Source of the DNA: Oscillatoria nigro-viridis PCC 7112
Lineage (GTDB): Bacteria > Cyanobacteriota > Cyanobacteriia > Cyanobacteriales > Microcoleaceae
NCBI RefSeq assembly: GCF_000317475.1
Contig: NC_019729.1
Coordinates: forward strand, 944,501 to 1,008,500
Direction: 5' to 3'
DNA: 64,000 nt
A program made the translations under genes and the position numbers. The notes under the pieces were generated by a model, which was given only the letters and a program-made list of their open reading frames with translations, did no database searches and was not told where the DNA came from. Of the stretch, positions 17,461-25,193 are shown one piece after another (the stretch's first letter is position 1; each line of letters begins with the position of its first letter).

Positions 17461-17973
17461 TCAATTAATGCTTAACAGCCAAGTACCGAGGTAACGCAGC
17501 AAGGGAACGTCACCGGGCGTGCGGATGCGGACGTTGAAATGGTACATTCCGCCGGGAGATGGGTTTCTGACGTTGGAGAGTACAACCTCAACATTGTTGC
17601 CGGCGGCAATTGGTTCTTTGGGATAAATTTCTATGAATCGATTTTCTTTGTCCCAGATTACTTCTTGCAATTCTATTGTTTTGTCTTTGACGCGCACTTT
17701 AATGTCTTTTTGGTCAAATTCGCCTTTGTAGTAGTCTGGATAGGATATGTTCAGTTGGGCGATCGCCAAACTTACTTTTTTGGAAGGAATTCGCAGCCGA
17801 TATCTATCGCCGCTCATCCCGGCTGTACCGTAATCTAAGCGATAGCTTAATTGGTTGGCGCGATCGGGGCCGCCGAAAATCGTGAATCCTGGCATGGACT
17901 GGGCTAAACTGATGGCGGGTAATCCAGCCACCAAGCAACCTGTAACCGCTAGTGCTGAAAATAATCGTCGCAT
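17461..17973 (-). CDS. DUF2808 secreted protein
   Basis: 170 residues. A cleavable signal peptide (MRRLFSALAVTGCLVAGLPAISLAQS, cut after A-Q) precedes a DUF2808 domain with SYRLDYGTAG, YRLRIPSKKVSLAIAQLNISYPDYYKGEFD and GMYHFNVRIRTPGD...RYLGTWLLSIN. The family is nearly confined to cyanobacteria and is expected in the periplasm or outer layers; its function is unknown. It is monocistronic on the evidence of its spacers. Confidence 0.88.
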   Translation of the reverse strand: MRRLFSALAVTGCLVAGLPAISLAQSMPGFTIFGGPDRANQLSYRLDYGTAGMSGDRYRLRIPSKKVSLAIAQLNISYPDYYKGEFDQKDIKVRVKDKTIELQEVIWDKENRFIEIYPKEPIAAGNNVEVVLSNVRNPSPGGMYHFNVRIRTPGDVPLLRYLGTWLLSIN

Positions 17974-18585
17974 AACAACTCCTCTAATTAAACTCTTGGT
18001 GAACCTTAAATATTGCTCGCCCGAAATTTGCGCTCGTGCCTACAATATATCGAATCTCTCAGCAATTTGATGAGGGCGAGCCGATTTTAGATTTTAGATT
18101 TTAGATTTTAGATTTACTCCCGTCTGCTTTGAGAATGAATCTGGGGGATCGTTAGAACCCGAGGCTTTTCTGTGCCTCCATCCTAAGTCTGCGAAACCCT
18201 GAATCTGGGAACCTCGGAACAAATTGCTCGATCGTCAATTATTTTTTGCGTAATTTTGCGTAATACTGATAACTGACATTCAAACTACAAAGTTAGGCGA
18301 CATAAAATTATATCATAATCGGTGACCGAGTTAACAATTTAGCGAATTTGAATGTATAAGATAAGTTAAAGATACGGGTCGAATTTAGGCGATCGGCTTT
18401 AGTATCAACGAGAGAACTTTAGGGCAACGGCGACTCCCATGTAAAGCAAGGCATCGGGCGATTAAAAATCGCACTTCAAGAAACTTGCCGAGGCAAGTAA
18501 AGTCTCGTGTAGACGAGGTTTCAAATGCCATGTCTGTGTAGGCGCGGTTTCAACCGTCCTGGGAAAGCTTAAATAAGGAGAGTTT
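17974..18585. other. Intergenic region upstream of pntA, repeat-rich
   Basis: Holds an ATTTTAG repeat (18083-18115) and, at about 18470-18560, tandem degenerate units of the GACGAGGTTTCAA / GGCGCGGTTTCAACC family that also occur at 19745-19960 and inside the gene at 39934. No gene is seen. The promoter of the transhydrogenase operon should lie in its right part; an AAGGAGAG site precedes the ATG at 18586. Confidence 0.55.
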
Positions 18586-19734
18586 ATGAAATTAGCGATC
18601 GCAAAAGAAATAGCAGCAGGGGAACGCCGGGTGGCTTTAGTACCCGACGCTGTGGCCCGATTGGTAAAACAAGGCGTCGAAGTTTGGGTGGAAGCCGGTG
18701 CGGGGGCAAAATCCTTTTTCTCGGATCTTGCTTACGAAGAAGCGGGAGCTCAGGTTGTCGCCGATACCGCTAGGCTGTGGGGCGAAGCCGATGTCGTCGT
18801 GAAAATCGGGGCCCTGCAAGAATCAGAAGTTCATCAACTCCGGGAAGGAGGCGTTTTCATCGGATTTTTGAATCCTCTGGGAGATCCGGCTTTAGTGCAG
18901 CGTTTAGCCGATCGCAAAGTAACGGCATTCAGCATGGAAATGATCCCGCGCACCAGTCGCGCTCAAAGCATGGATGCGCTGTCATCTCAGGGTAACGTCG
19001 CCGGTTACAAAGCGGTACTGATCGCAGCCGCCGCTTTGCCAAAGTATTTTCCGATGCTGACAACGGCGGCGGGTACAATTCGCCCCGCGAAAGTATTGGT
19101 AATGGGTGTGGGCGTTGCTGGCTTGCAGGCGATCGCCACGGCGCGCCGTTTGGGTGCGGTAGTCGAAGCCTTCGACATCCGCCCGGAAACAAAAGAACAA
19201 GTGCAAAGTTTGGGCGCTAAATTCCTTGATGTCGAACTCAAGGAAGAAACCGTCGCCGCCGGAGGTTATGCTAAAGAGCTATCAGAAGCGGCTAAAGAAT
19301 ACACCCGCCAAGTGCTCACCCAACACGTCAGCGCTTCCGATGCAGTGATTACAACCGCTCAAGTTCCCGGCAGAAAAGCACCTATTTTAGTTACTAGAGA
19401 AATGGTTTCTCAAATGAAGCCCGGATCGGTAATTGTTGACCTCGCGGCCGAACAAGGCGGCAATTGCGAATGTTCTGAAGCGGGGAAAGATGTTGAATGG
19501 AACGGCGTTAATGTCATCGGCCCGATTAATGTGCCCTCGTCGATGCCTGTCCACGCTAGCGAAACTTACTCGAAGAATATCTCGGCTTTACTTCAGTTGA
19601 TGGTCAAAGATAAGGAACTAAACTTGAATTTTGAAGATGATATCATCGCCGGTGCTTGCGTTGCCCGCGACGGCGAAATTAGCAACCAGCGAGTTCGCGA
19701 TGCTTTGGCTGCTCAGGCTTCAGCCGTCAGTTAG
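18586..19734 (+). CDS. pntA: NAD(P) transhydrogenase alpha subunit, part 1
   Basis: 382 residues of the soluble NAD-binding domain (dI) of the proton-translocating transhydrogenase. It moves hydride between NADH and NADP+ at the membrane. The N-terminal IAKEIAAGERRVALVPDAV and the Rossmann motif VLVMGVGVAGLQAIATARRLGAVVEAFDIRP are canonical, as is GSVIVDLAAEQGGNCE. In cyanobacteria PntA is split: this gene encodes alpha1, and the membrane part is at 20004. A good AGGAGAG site lies before the ATG. Confidence 0.95.
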   Translation: MKLAIAKEIAAGERRVALVPDAVARLVKQGVEVWVEAGAGAKSFFSDLAYEEAGAQVVADTARLWGEADVVVKIGALQESEVHQLREGGVFIGFLNPLGDPALVQRLADRKVTAFSMEMIPRTSRAQSMDALSSQGNVAGYKAVLIAAAALPKYFPMLTTAAGTIRPAKVLVMGVGVAGLQAIATARRLGAVVEAFDIRPETKEQVQSLGAKFLDVELKEETVAAGGYAKELSEAAKEYTRQVLTQHVSASDAVITTAQVPGRKAPILVTREMVSQMKPGSVIVDLAAEQGGNCECSEAGKDVEWNGVNVIGPINVPSSMPVHASETYSKNISALLQLMVKDKELNLNFEDDIIAGACVARDGEISNQRVRDALAAQASAVS

Positions 19735-19739
19735 ATTCT

Positions 19740-20003
19740 GTCGTTATGAGGCAAAGTTCGGCAAGGGTTGAAACCCCTGCCTCAAAGCTCAAGTCCTCTC
19801 AAGAGGACTGAAAAACTCATTAGATATCTCCAGAAAAACCTTTTTTGAACAGGCTTTCCGGTCTGTTCCACAAGAATTATTGGAGATGTCTATTAGTCCT
19901 CATAGCGAGGACTTTGGCTAAAAGCCCCGTGGAATTCATTCCCTGGCGGACTGGCGGACGCAACGGGGAACGAGTTATTTCCAATTACCAATTACCAATT
20001 GTC
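19740..20003. repeat. Dispersed repeat cluster inside the pnt operon
   Basis: The 269-base gap between pntA1 and pntA2 is made largely of dispersed palindromic units: GGGTTGAAACCCCTGCCTC (19765), AGTCCTCTCAAGAGGACTGA (19791), a hairpin at about 19824-19891 whose ends read GATATCTCCAG...TTGGAGATGTC around GAACAGGCTTTCCGGTCTGTTCCACAA, then GTCCTCATAGCGAGGAC (19895) and GGAATTCATTCCCTGGCGGACT (19931). The last unit recurs inverted within the coding region of the gene at 39934. Confidence 0.75.
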
Positions 20004-20297
20004 ATGGCAGAAGGATTGATTGCAGGTTTAGTGGTGTTTACTCTAGCGTCGTTTGTGGGATTTGAAGTAATTAATAAAGTCCCGCCGACGCTGCACACAC
20101 CTTTGATGTCGGGTTCCAATGCGATTTCGGGAATTGCGGTTTTAGGCGCAATTCTGATTTCTGGCCAAGGTAATGTGACTGTTACTTCGATTTTGGGGAC
20201 GATCGCGATCGCCCTGGCCACAATTAACGTAGTCGGCGGTTTCTTAGTAACCGATCGAATGCTGCAAATGTTCAAGAAAAAAGAGGTTAAAGCGTGA
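20004..20297 (+). CDS. NAD(P) transhydrogenase alpha subunit, part 2 (membrane)
   Basis: 97 residues with about three membrane helices (LIAGLVVFTLASFVGFEVI; NAISGIAVLGAILI; TIAIALATINVVGGF). It carries the family block NKVPPTLHTPLMSGSNAISG. With the N-terminal part of PntB it forms the proton channel (dII). The ATG at 20004 is chosen because the homologous N-terminus begins M-x-E-x-L-I; the longer frame upstream reads through repeats. It overlaps pntB by four bases (GTGA). Confidence 0.93.
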   Translation: MAEGLIAGLVVFTLASFVGFEVINKVPPTLHTPLMSGSNAISGIAVLGAILISGQGNVTVTSILGTIAIALATINVVGGFLVTDRMLQMFKKKEVKA

Positions 20298-21703
20298 GCG
20301 ATTTTCTGCCCAGTGGCATTCAACTAGGTTATTTAGTTGCCGCATCTTTGTTTATTATCGGTTTGAAACAGTTGGGTTCCCCTGCAACCGCGCGTCAAGG
20401 GAATGTGTTAGCTGCGATCGGGATGTTAATTGCGATCGTCGGTACGTTGCTGGAAAAGCAAGTAGTCAGCTACGAATTGATTGCTGTCGGAATTATCGTC
20501 GGTTCCATTTTGGGAACAATTATGGCGAAAACCGTGGCGATGACGGATATGCCGCAGATGGTGGGTTTGCTTAACGGTTTCGGGGGCGCGGCTTCTGCAC
20601 TCGTTGCTGTGGGCGAATTCTGGCGCTATCTCAGCATCCCGGAATCGCCAACTCCAGACGCGACAATCACCATCCTTTTGGGCGTGTTGATCGGCGGGAT
20701 TACCTTCACTGGTAGCCTTGTGGCGTTTGCGAAACTGCAAGAATTGCTGCCGGGTGCGCCCATGACGTTTCCGCTGCAACAGCCGTTTAATGCCATGCTG
20801 GCGATCGCGCTTTTAGCGGGCAGCGGTTATATGCTGTTTAATCCGGAGGATGTGCCGGTATTCCTGGCTTTGGTGGCGATTTCCAATATTCTGGGAATCA
20901 TGTTTGTGCTCCCGATTGGCGGTGGCGATATGCCCGTGGTGGTGTCGCTGCTTAACTCTTATTCGGGGATTGCGGCGAGTGTGGCTGGGTTCATTTTGAT
21001 GAACAATATGCTGATTATCGCTGGTGCATTGGTGGGCGCGTCGGGGATTATTTTGACGCAAATCATGTGCAAGGCGATGAATAGATCCTTGGGTAGCGTG
21101 CTGTTTAGCGCCTTTGGTAGCGGTGGCGGTAGTGCTGCGGGTGCTGCTGGGGCTGCTGGTGCGATCGACAAAACTGTTCGCAGCATCAATCTCGAAGAAA
21201 GTGCGATGATGTTGGGTTATGCGCGATCGGTTGTAATTATTCCCGGTTACGGAATGGCTGTAGCGCAAGCACAGCACGCGGTGCGCGAGTTAGCCGACGG
21301 TTTGGAAAAAATGGGCGTTGACGTGAAATACGCGATTCACCCGGTGGCTGGGCGGATGCCGGGGCACATGAATGTGCTGTTGGCGGAAGCAAACGTGCCT
21401 TATCCGCAGTTGTACGATATGGACGATATCAATCCGCAGTTTGACGAGACGGATGTGGCTTTGGTAATCGGGGCTAACGATGTGGTGAATCCGGCGGCGC
21501 GTCACGATACGGCGAGCCCGATTTACGGGATGCCGATTTTGGAGGTTGATAAGGCCAAGCATACGATCGTGATTAAGCGCGGGATGAGTGCTGGTTTTTC
21601 CGGTGTTGACAACGAGTTGTTTTACAAGGATAAGACGATGATGTTGTTTGGTAGTGCTAAGGATGTGGTTGCCAAGTTGGTTTCTGAGGTGAAGCAGTTG
21701 TAG
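20294..21703 (+). CDS. pntB: NAD(P) transhydrogenase beta subunit
   Basis: 469 residues starting at GTG. The first about 270 residues form some nine membrane helices (proton channel). The C-terminal third is the NADP(H)-binding dIII domain with VVIIPGYGMAVAQAQHAV near 312-330, HPVAGRMPGHMNVLLAEA, DVALVIGANDVVNPAA and YGMPILEVDKA. Completes the pntA1-pntA2-pntB operon, and a hairpin terminator follows immediately. Confidence 0.96.
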   Translation: MSDFLPSGIQLGYLVAASLFIIGLKQLGSPATARQGNVLAAIGMLIAIVGTLLEKQVVSYELIAVGIIVGSILGTIMAKTVAMTDMPQMVGLLNGFGGAASALVAVGEFWRYLSIPESPTPDATITILLGVLIGGITFTGSLVAFAKLQELLPGAPMTFPLQQPFNAMLAIALLAGSGYMLFNPEDVPVFLALVAISNILGIMFVLPIGGGDMPVVVSLLNSYSGIAASVAGFILMNNMLIIAGALVGASGIILTQIMCKAMNRSLGSVLFSAFGSGGGSAAGAAGAAGAIDKTVRSINLEESAMMLGYARSVVIIPGYGMAVAQAQHAVRELADGLEKMGVDVKYAIHPVAGRMPGHMNVLLAEANVPYPQLYDMDDINPQFDETDVALVIGANDVVNPAARHDTASPIYGMPILEVDKAKHTIVIKRGMSAGFSGVDNELFYKDKTMMLFGSAKDVVAKLVSEVKQL

Positions 21704-21724
21704 GATTTTTTAGGACTCAATAAT

Positions 21725-21755
21725 AACCCGGTTTCTCCAAGAAACCGGGTTTTTG
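21725..21755 (+). terminator. Terminator after pntB
   Basis: AACCCGGTTTCT / AGAAACCGGGTT stem of 12 bp with a 3-base loop, followed by TTTTGTTTTG. It lies about 22 bases after the pntB stop, so it likely ends the transhydrogenase operon. Its CCGGTTTCT arm is also a dispersed motif in the window (for example near 8345, 23630 and 51095). Confidence 0.8.
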
Positions 21756-21784
21756 TTTTGGGTTTGTATAGATGCTAATCTAAG

Positions 21785-22012
21785 CTATTCGTTCACTTCA
21801 AAAAGATATCGAGGTAATCCTGACTGCCGAATAATAGACTGTAAAGTGCCAATTTTAATTTCTGAATAATTGGGTACAGGAACCGTTACAGTTGTATTGG
21901 GTAGTCGGTGCTGCATGATAATATGACTGCCGCGCTGCCGCACTTGAACAAAGTCATATTGTTCTAAAATCTGACAAACTTGAGCCGCTGATAGAACCCG
22001 CAGTTTACCCAA
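21785..22012 (-). CDS. hicA: HicA-type toxin
   Basis: 75 residues. The HicA double-stranded RNA-binding-like fold is indicated by the N-terminal LRVLSAAQVCQILEQYDF, the catalytic RQRGSHIIMQH (GSH with the active His near residue 30) and VPVPNYSEIKIGTLQSIIRQSGL. HicA proteins are mRNA interferases. The gene overlaps the upstream hicB-like gene by 8 bases, so the two are co-translated, with antitoxin first. Confidence 0.88.
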   Translation of the reverse strand: MGKLRVLSAAQVCQILEQYDFVQVRQRGSHIIMQHRLPNTTVTVPVPNYSEIKIGTLQSIIRQSGLPRYLFEVNE

Positions 22013-22232
22013 CGCTCACCTCTACACGAGTCACAAAAAATTCACTATGCAGCCGATTCTTGACTTCTGAAGGATCTGCTGTCTCAAAAAATAGTTCCAG
22101 CGCCTCGATCAGATTTCGTCGCGCTGCTTCTATATTGTCACCTTGGCTGGCAATATCAAGTTCTGGGCAAAGGGATACATATCCATCGCCTTCTCGTTCA
22201 ATAATTGCTGTAAACTGTTGTGTTGACTTCAT
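22005..22232 (-). CDS. hicB: HicB-type antitoxin
   Basis: 75 residues from the ATG at 22232 (a longer upstream frame starting MFELGS is less likely). FTAIIEREGDGYVSLCPELDIASQGDNIEAARRNLIEALELFFE is the partially degraded RNase H-like HicB domain. It lacks an obvious C-terminal DNA-binding domain, so autoregulation is uncertain. It should bind and neutralise the adjacent HicA. Confidence 0.85.
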   Translation of the reverse strand: MKSTQQFTAIIEREGDGYVSLCPELDIASQGDNIEAARRNLIEALELFFETADPSEVKNRLHSEFFVTRVEVSVG

Positions 22233-22493
22233 AATTTGAAGTGGCGGACTGCCAAGCTCAAACAATTATACTTTTATTTGGATATCATATCACATCGATC
22301 GCTCTTTTGCGGACAGGTCGATCGCCCTATGCCATGCTAGCTTGGTTTAAATAGTCACGGGCGATCGGTGCTAGTCAAATATACCTACGAGCGGAGATTT
22401 TTTAAATATAATGAAATCCTAAAGAATTAATAGAACTGCAAAAATTGTACTAACCTTAGAGGTAAAGTCAATTAAATTAAAAAATTTTCAACT

Positions 22494-23189
22494 ATGTCAG
22501 ATAAACCTTTTAACATCCGCCAACTAAATGGGCTAGATTATGACGAAGCAGAACCACTCCTGGAAGATTATCAGGAAACGCTAATCGAGCTATTTGTCAA
22601 TTCTCCCGAAGGAGAAGAATACTGTAAAACTTATCCAGACGTTGGATTTTGGATCTCGCAGTTCATTTATTACGGTTTCGGCTATGAAGGTTTTACGCTG
22701 CCTAGCATGAAAGTGGAAGATGTGGCAACTGTAGTCGAAGAGTTGTTTCCCAGGAAAGTGAGTTTGCTTTCGCCGGAAGAAGGTGAAAATGCTATCCCGG
22801 AATTATTGGCGTTCTGGCAATTTTTGAAGCGAGAATTTAAACTGCGAAATGCCACTTCAATTATCAAATACCTGCGGGATATCGAGCCGGAATTTAAGGA
22901 GATTATGGAAGATTCCTCTAAATTTGGATTTGCCAAATCCTTTGTAACTCTCGGTCTGCAAGCAGGGTTTGATATGAGTACGGGGGAAGGTCTAACACAA
23001 TTTCAGGAGATATATAATGCTAGCATTGCTCCTATAATTGCAGCTAAAAACTCCGAGACATCGGGATTTTCCAGCAAACCGATAAGTGGTAGTGCTGTCA
23101 ATGAATCTAAGGCAAGTAAAGAAAAACAAAAAAAAGCAAAAAATACGGCTGCTGAATCGAGAAAACGCAACCGCACTAAGAAAAAATGA
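22494..23189 (+). CDS. Conserved-looking cyanobacterial protein of unknown function
   Basis: 231 residues. Residues 1-180 look globular and acidic (LNGLDYDEAEPLLEDYQE; YPDVGFWISQFIYYGFGYEGFTLPSM; LLAFWQFLKREFKLRNA). The last 40 residues are a lysine/arginine-rich disordered tail (KASKEKQKKAKNTAAESRKR). The basic tail might contact nucleic acid or ribosomes. No family recognised. The ATG is preceded by AT-rich DNA with no strong ribosome binding site. Confidence 0.7.
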   Translation: MSDKPFNIRQLNGLDYDEAEPLLEDYQETLIELFVNSPEGEEYCKTYPDVGFWISQFIYYGFGYEGFTLPSMKVEDVATVVEELFPRKVSLLSPEEGENAIPELLAFWQFLKREFKLRNATSIIKYLRDIEPEFKEIMEDSSKFGFAKSFVTLGLQAGFDMSTGEGLTQFQEIYNASIAPIIAAKNSETSGFSSKPISGSAVNESKASKEKQKKAKNTAAESRKRNRTKKK

Positions 23190-23209
23190 GGTTTAGCAAG
23201 TATCTATCC

Positions 23210-23575
23210 TCACTTCACCCTTCTTCTGATTCTTCTCAGCATCCTGTTAGCTTCTTCCCTCCCGCGAAACTTCCAAACTAATAAATAACACATCAAACAA
23301 AACCCGAATATTCCTAACACGATCGCACTTTCTTCCGGTGAGTTGATACTTCCATCGAACTTCCCGCTATTGGGACTTGCTTGAATGTTGTTAGTTCGAT
23401 CGATCGTGCGATCGCCCGCTTGCAAGTTAAAATTGTGTTGTTCGATCGCATTACTCTTTTTAAATGTGCGATCTATTTTTTGAAATGACTTCGCCTGTTC
23501 GCAGCTTGTTAAGGATAATCCAATAAGGATAAAAATTAGGAAATAACAGGGCGATTTCACGATTTTTACTTCCAT
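23210..23575 (-). CDS. Putative lipoprotein with C-terminal membrane helix
   Basis: 121 residues. The N-terminus has a hydrophobic run and a lipobox, LSLTSC, with Cys at about residue 25. A second hydrophobic stretch (AIVLGIFGFCLMCYLLVW, about 85-102) precedes a strongly basic tail (REEANRMLRRIRRRVK). A lipid anchor plus one transmembrane helix with a cytoplasmic basic tail is implied. No family recognised; may be lineage-specific. Confidence 0.5.
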   Translation of the reverse strand: MEVKIVKSPCYFLIFILIGLSLTSCEQAKSFQKIDRTFKKSNAIEQHNFNLQAGDRTIDRTNNIQASPNSGKFDGSINSPEESAIVLGIFGFCLMCYLLVWKFRGREEANRMLRRIRRRVK

Positions 23576-24017
23576 TTATGGAGAAAGCGACTAAATGAAT
23601 ATAGGACTGACTCGTGGGAAGGCAGAAACCGGGTTTTTTGGGAAATACTTCATACACAGCGACCGATTCCGTGGAAAACGCGGTTTCTTTGGTCTGAGCG
23701 CGTAATTCCTGGGAATAATTTCTACAATAGCGGTGTATGATTTTCTCGATCGCACATTAATACGATCGTACCATTTTTTTCAAGTCGCAGCTACGGGTAA
23801 GGAATCAGTATTGCCGAGATGTGGTAACAAAACGGGCGATCGCGCTGATTCAAGCGCTATAATCTAGCTAATAGATTGCATTCAAATTCTGTTGGTTAAT
23901 TGCAGATATTTGTCAGGATACGGCAGTGCCGTATCCCTACCCGAATTGTTTGTAGGGACAGGACACTGCGGTGTACTCTAACCTGGATGTTATTCAATCT
24001 CAATTAGATAGCAAACA
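23576..24017. other. Spacer with GAAACCGGGTT and GGCAGTGCC palindromes
   Basis: Contains GAAACCGGGTTTTTTGGG (about 23628), GAAAACGCGGTTTCTTTGG (about 23672) and the palindrome ATACGGCAGTGCCGTAT (about 23917-23935), all of dispersed-repeat type. No gene is seen. Confidence 0.5.
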
Positions 24018-24344
24018 ATGACAATGAAAGAATTAGAAAAAAAACTACTTGCCTTAACTCCCAGTGAAAAAAGTCAGGCAATACAGCTATTGGTCGAAAG
24101 TTTAAGCAATACTTGGCAAGGAATAGAAAAAACTCAGGGCGTGTGCGGTGGCGATGCGAGAATTGCCAAAACTCGCATACCTATTTGGTCGCTGGTAAAT
24201 TATCGCATTATGGGTGCAAATGATGTGCGGATTTTGCAAGAGTTTCCTCATTTGAGTGCAGCAGATTTGGCGAATGCTTGGGCTTATGCTGAGGCACACC
24301 CAGAGGAAATTCAAGCTGCGATCGCTAGAAATGAGGAACCCTAA
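24018..24344 (+). CDS. DUF433 protein (antitoxin-like), copy 1
   Basis: 108 residues. The DUF433 signature is clear: GVCGGDARIAKTRIPIWSLV, then GANDVRILQEFPHLSAADLANAWAYAEAHPEEI. This winged-helix-like fold is usually the antitoxin partner of a PIN-like DUF5615 protein. This copy has no toxin directly behind it; a paralogue with its toxin starts at 24401. It is likely a duplicated antitoxin that lost or never had its own partner. Confidence 0.82.
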   Translation: MTMKELEKKLLALTPSEKSQAIQLLVESLSNTWQGIEKTQGVCGGDARIAKTRIPIWSLVNYRIMGANDVRILQEFPHLSAADLANAWAYAEAHPEEIQAAIARNEEP

Positions 24345-24400
24345 AACATGGCGCGAATTTGCTAGAATCTAACTAATATCAAATCCGAGCGATCGCACTT

Positions 24401-24748
24401 ATGACTATACAAGAATTAGAAACTCAAATCTCAACCTTAAATCTGGCTGATAAAGCTAAACTCATCAGCATCCTAACTCAAACTTTAACCAACGGTTCTC
24501 TAGGAATTAAAAAAACTCCTGGTGTGTGCGGAGGCGATGCTTGTATCGGCAATACTCGCATACCAGTTTGGTCACTGGTGTGCGATCGACGTTTAGGTGC
24601 TTCCGATGGTATCATCCTAGAATCATTTCCCGATCTAACCGCCGCTGACTTGGTAAATGCGTGGGCTTATGCTGATGCTTACCCAGAGGAAATTGAACAG
24701 GCAATTAGAGAAAACGATGAAGTTATGGAAGAAAGCGAGGTTTATTAA
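24401..24748 (+). CDS. DUF433 antitoxin-like protein, copy 2
   Basis: 115 residues and a clear paralogue of the gene at 24018 (GVCGGDACIGNTRIPVWSLV; SDGIILESFPDLTAADLVNAWAYADAYPEEI). It ends 3 bases before the start of a DUF5615 gene, the usual arrangement of this presumed type II toxin-antitoxin pair. Confidence 0.85.
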   Translation: MTIQELETQISTLNLADKAKLISILTQTLTNGSLGIKKTPGVCGGDACIGNTRIPVWSLVCDRRLGASDGIILESFPDLTAADLVNAWAYADAYPEEIEQAIRENDEVMEESEVY

Positions 24749-24751
24749 AAG

Positions 24752-25093
24752 TTGGCACGTTTTTACACAGATGAAAACTTTCCGCTAGCAGTGGTAGAAT
24801 TACTGCGGACTTTGGGTCACGATGTATTAACAGCGAGGGAAGCAGGGAATGCAAATCTTCAAATTCCTGACGAAGATGTGTTAGCTTTTGCTGCGAGCAA
24901 TTCCCGAACAGTTTTAACGCGAAATCGCCGTCATTTCATGCGATTACACCTTCAAAACTCTGACCATAGTGGTATTGTTGTTTGCACGGAAGACCCAAAT
25001 TTTGAAAGGCTGGCGACGCGAATTAATGATGCTATTTCTGCGATCGATACTTTAAACGGTAAATTGATTCGAGTTAACCGTCCTTCGACATGA
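24752..25093 (+). CDS. DUF5615 PIN-like toxin
   Basis: 113 residues beginning at a TTG codon. MARFYTDENFPLAVVELLRTLGHDVLTAREAG has the first PIN-type Asp (DENF), and later ...NSRTVLTRNRRHFMRLH matches the family TxNxxHF-like block. Predicted nuclease toxin partner of the DUF433 protein immediately upstream. The TTG start is inferred from the conserved MARFYTDENFP beginning; there is no nearby ATG. Confidence 0.8.
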   Translation: MARFYTDENFPLAVVELLRTLGHDVLTAREAGNANLQIPDEDVLAFAASNSRTVLTRNRRHFMRLHLQNSDHSGIVVCTEDPNFERLATRINDAISAIDTLNGKLIRVNRPST

Positions 25094-25193
25094 AAAAAAG
25101 CCGATCGCCCTTCCCATCCTAAAATCTTACAATTAAATTCCCCATTGCTCCCAAGATTAGGTAAAATTATTGGCGTGTCAGAGGATAAACTAT

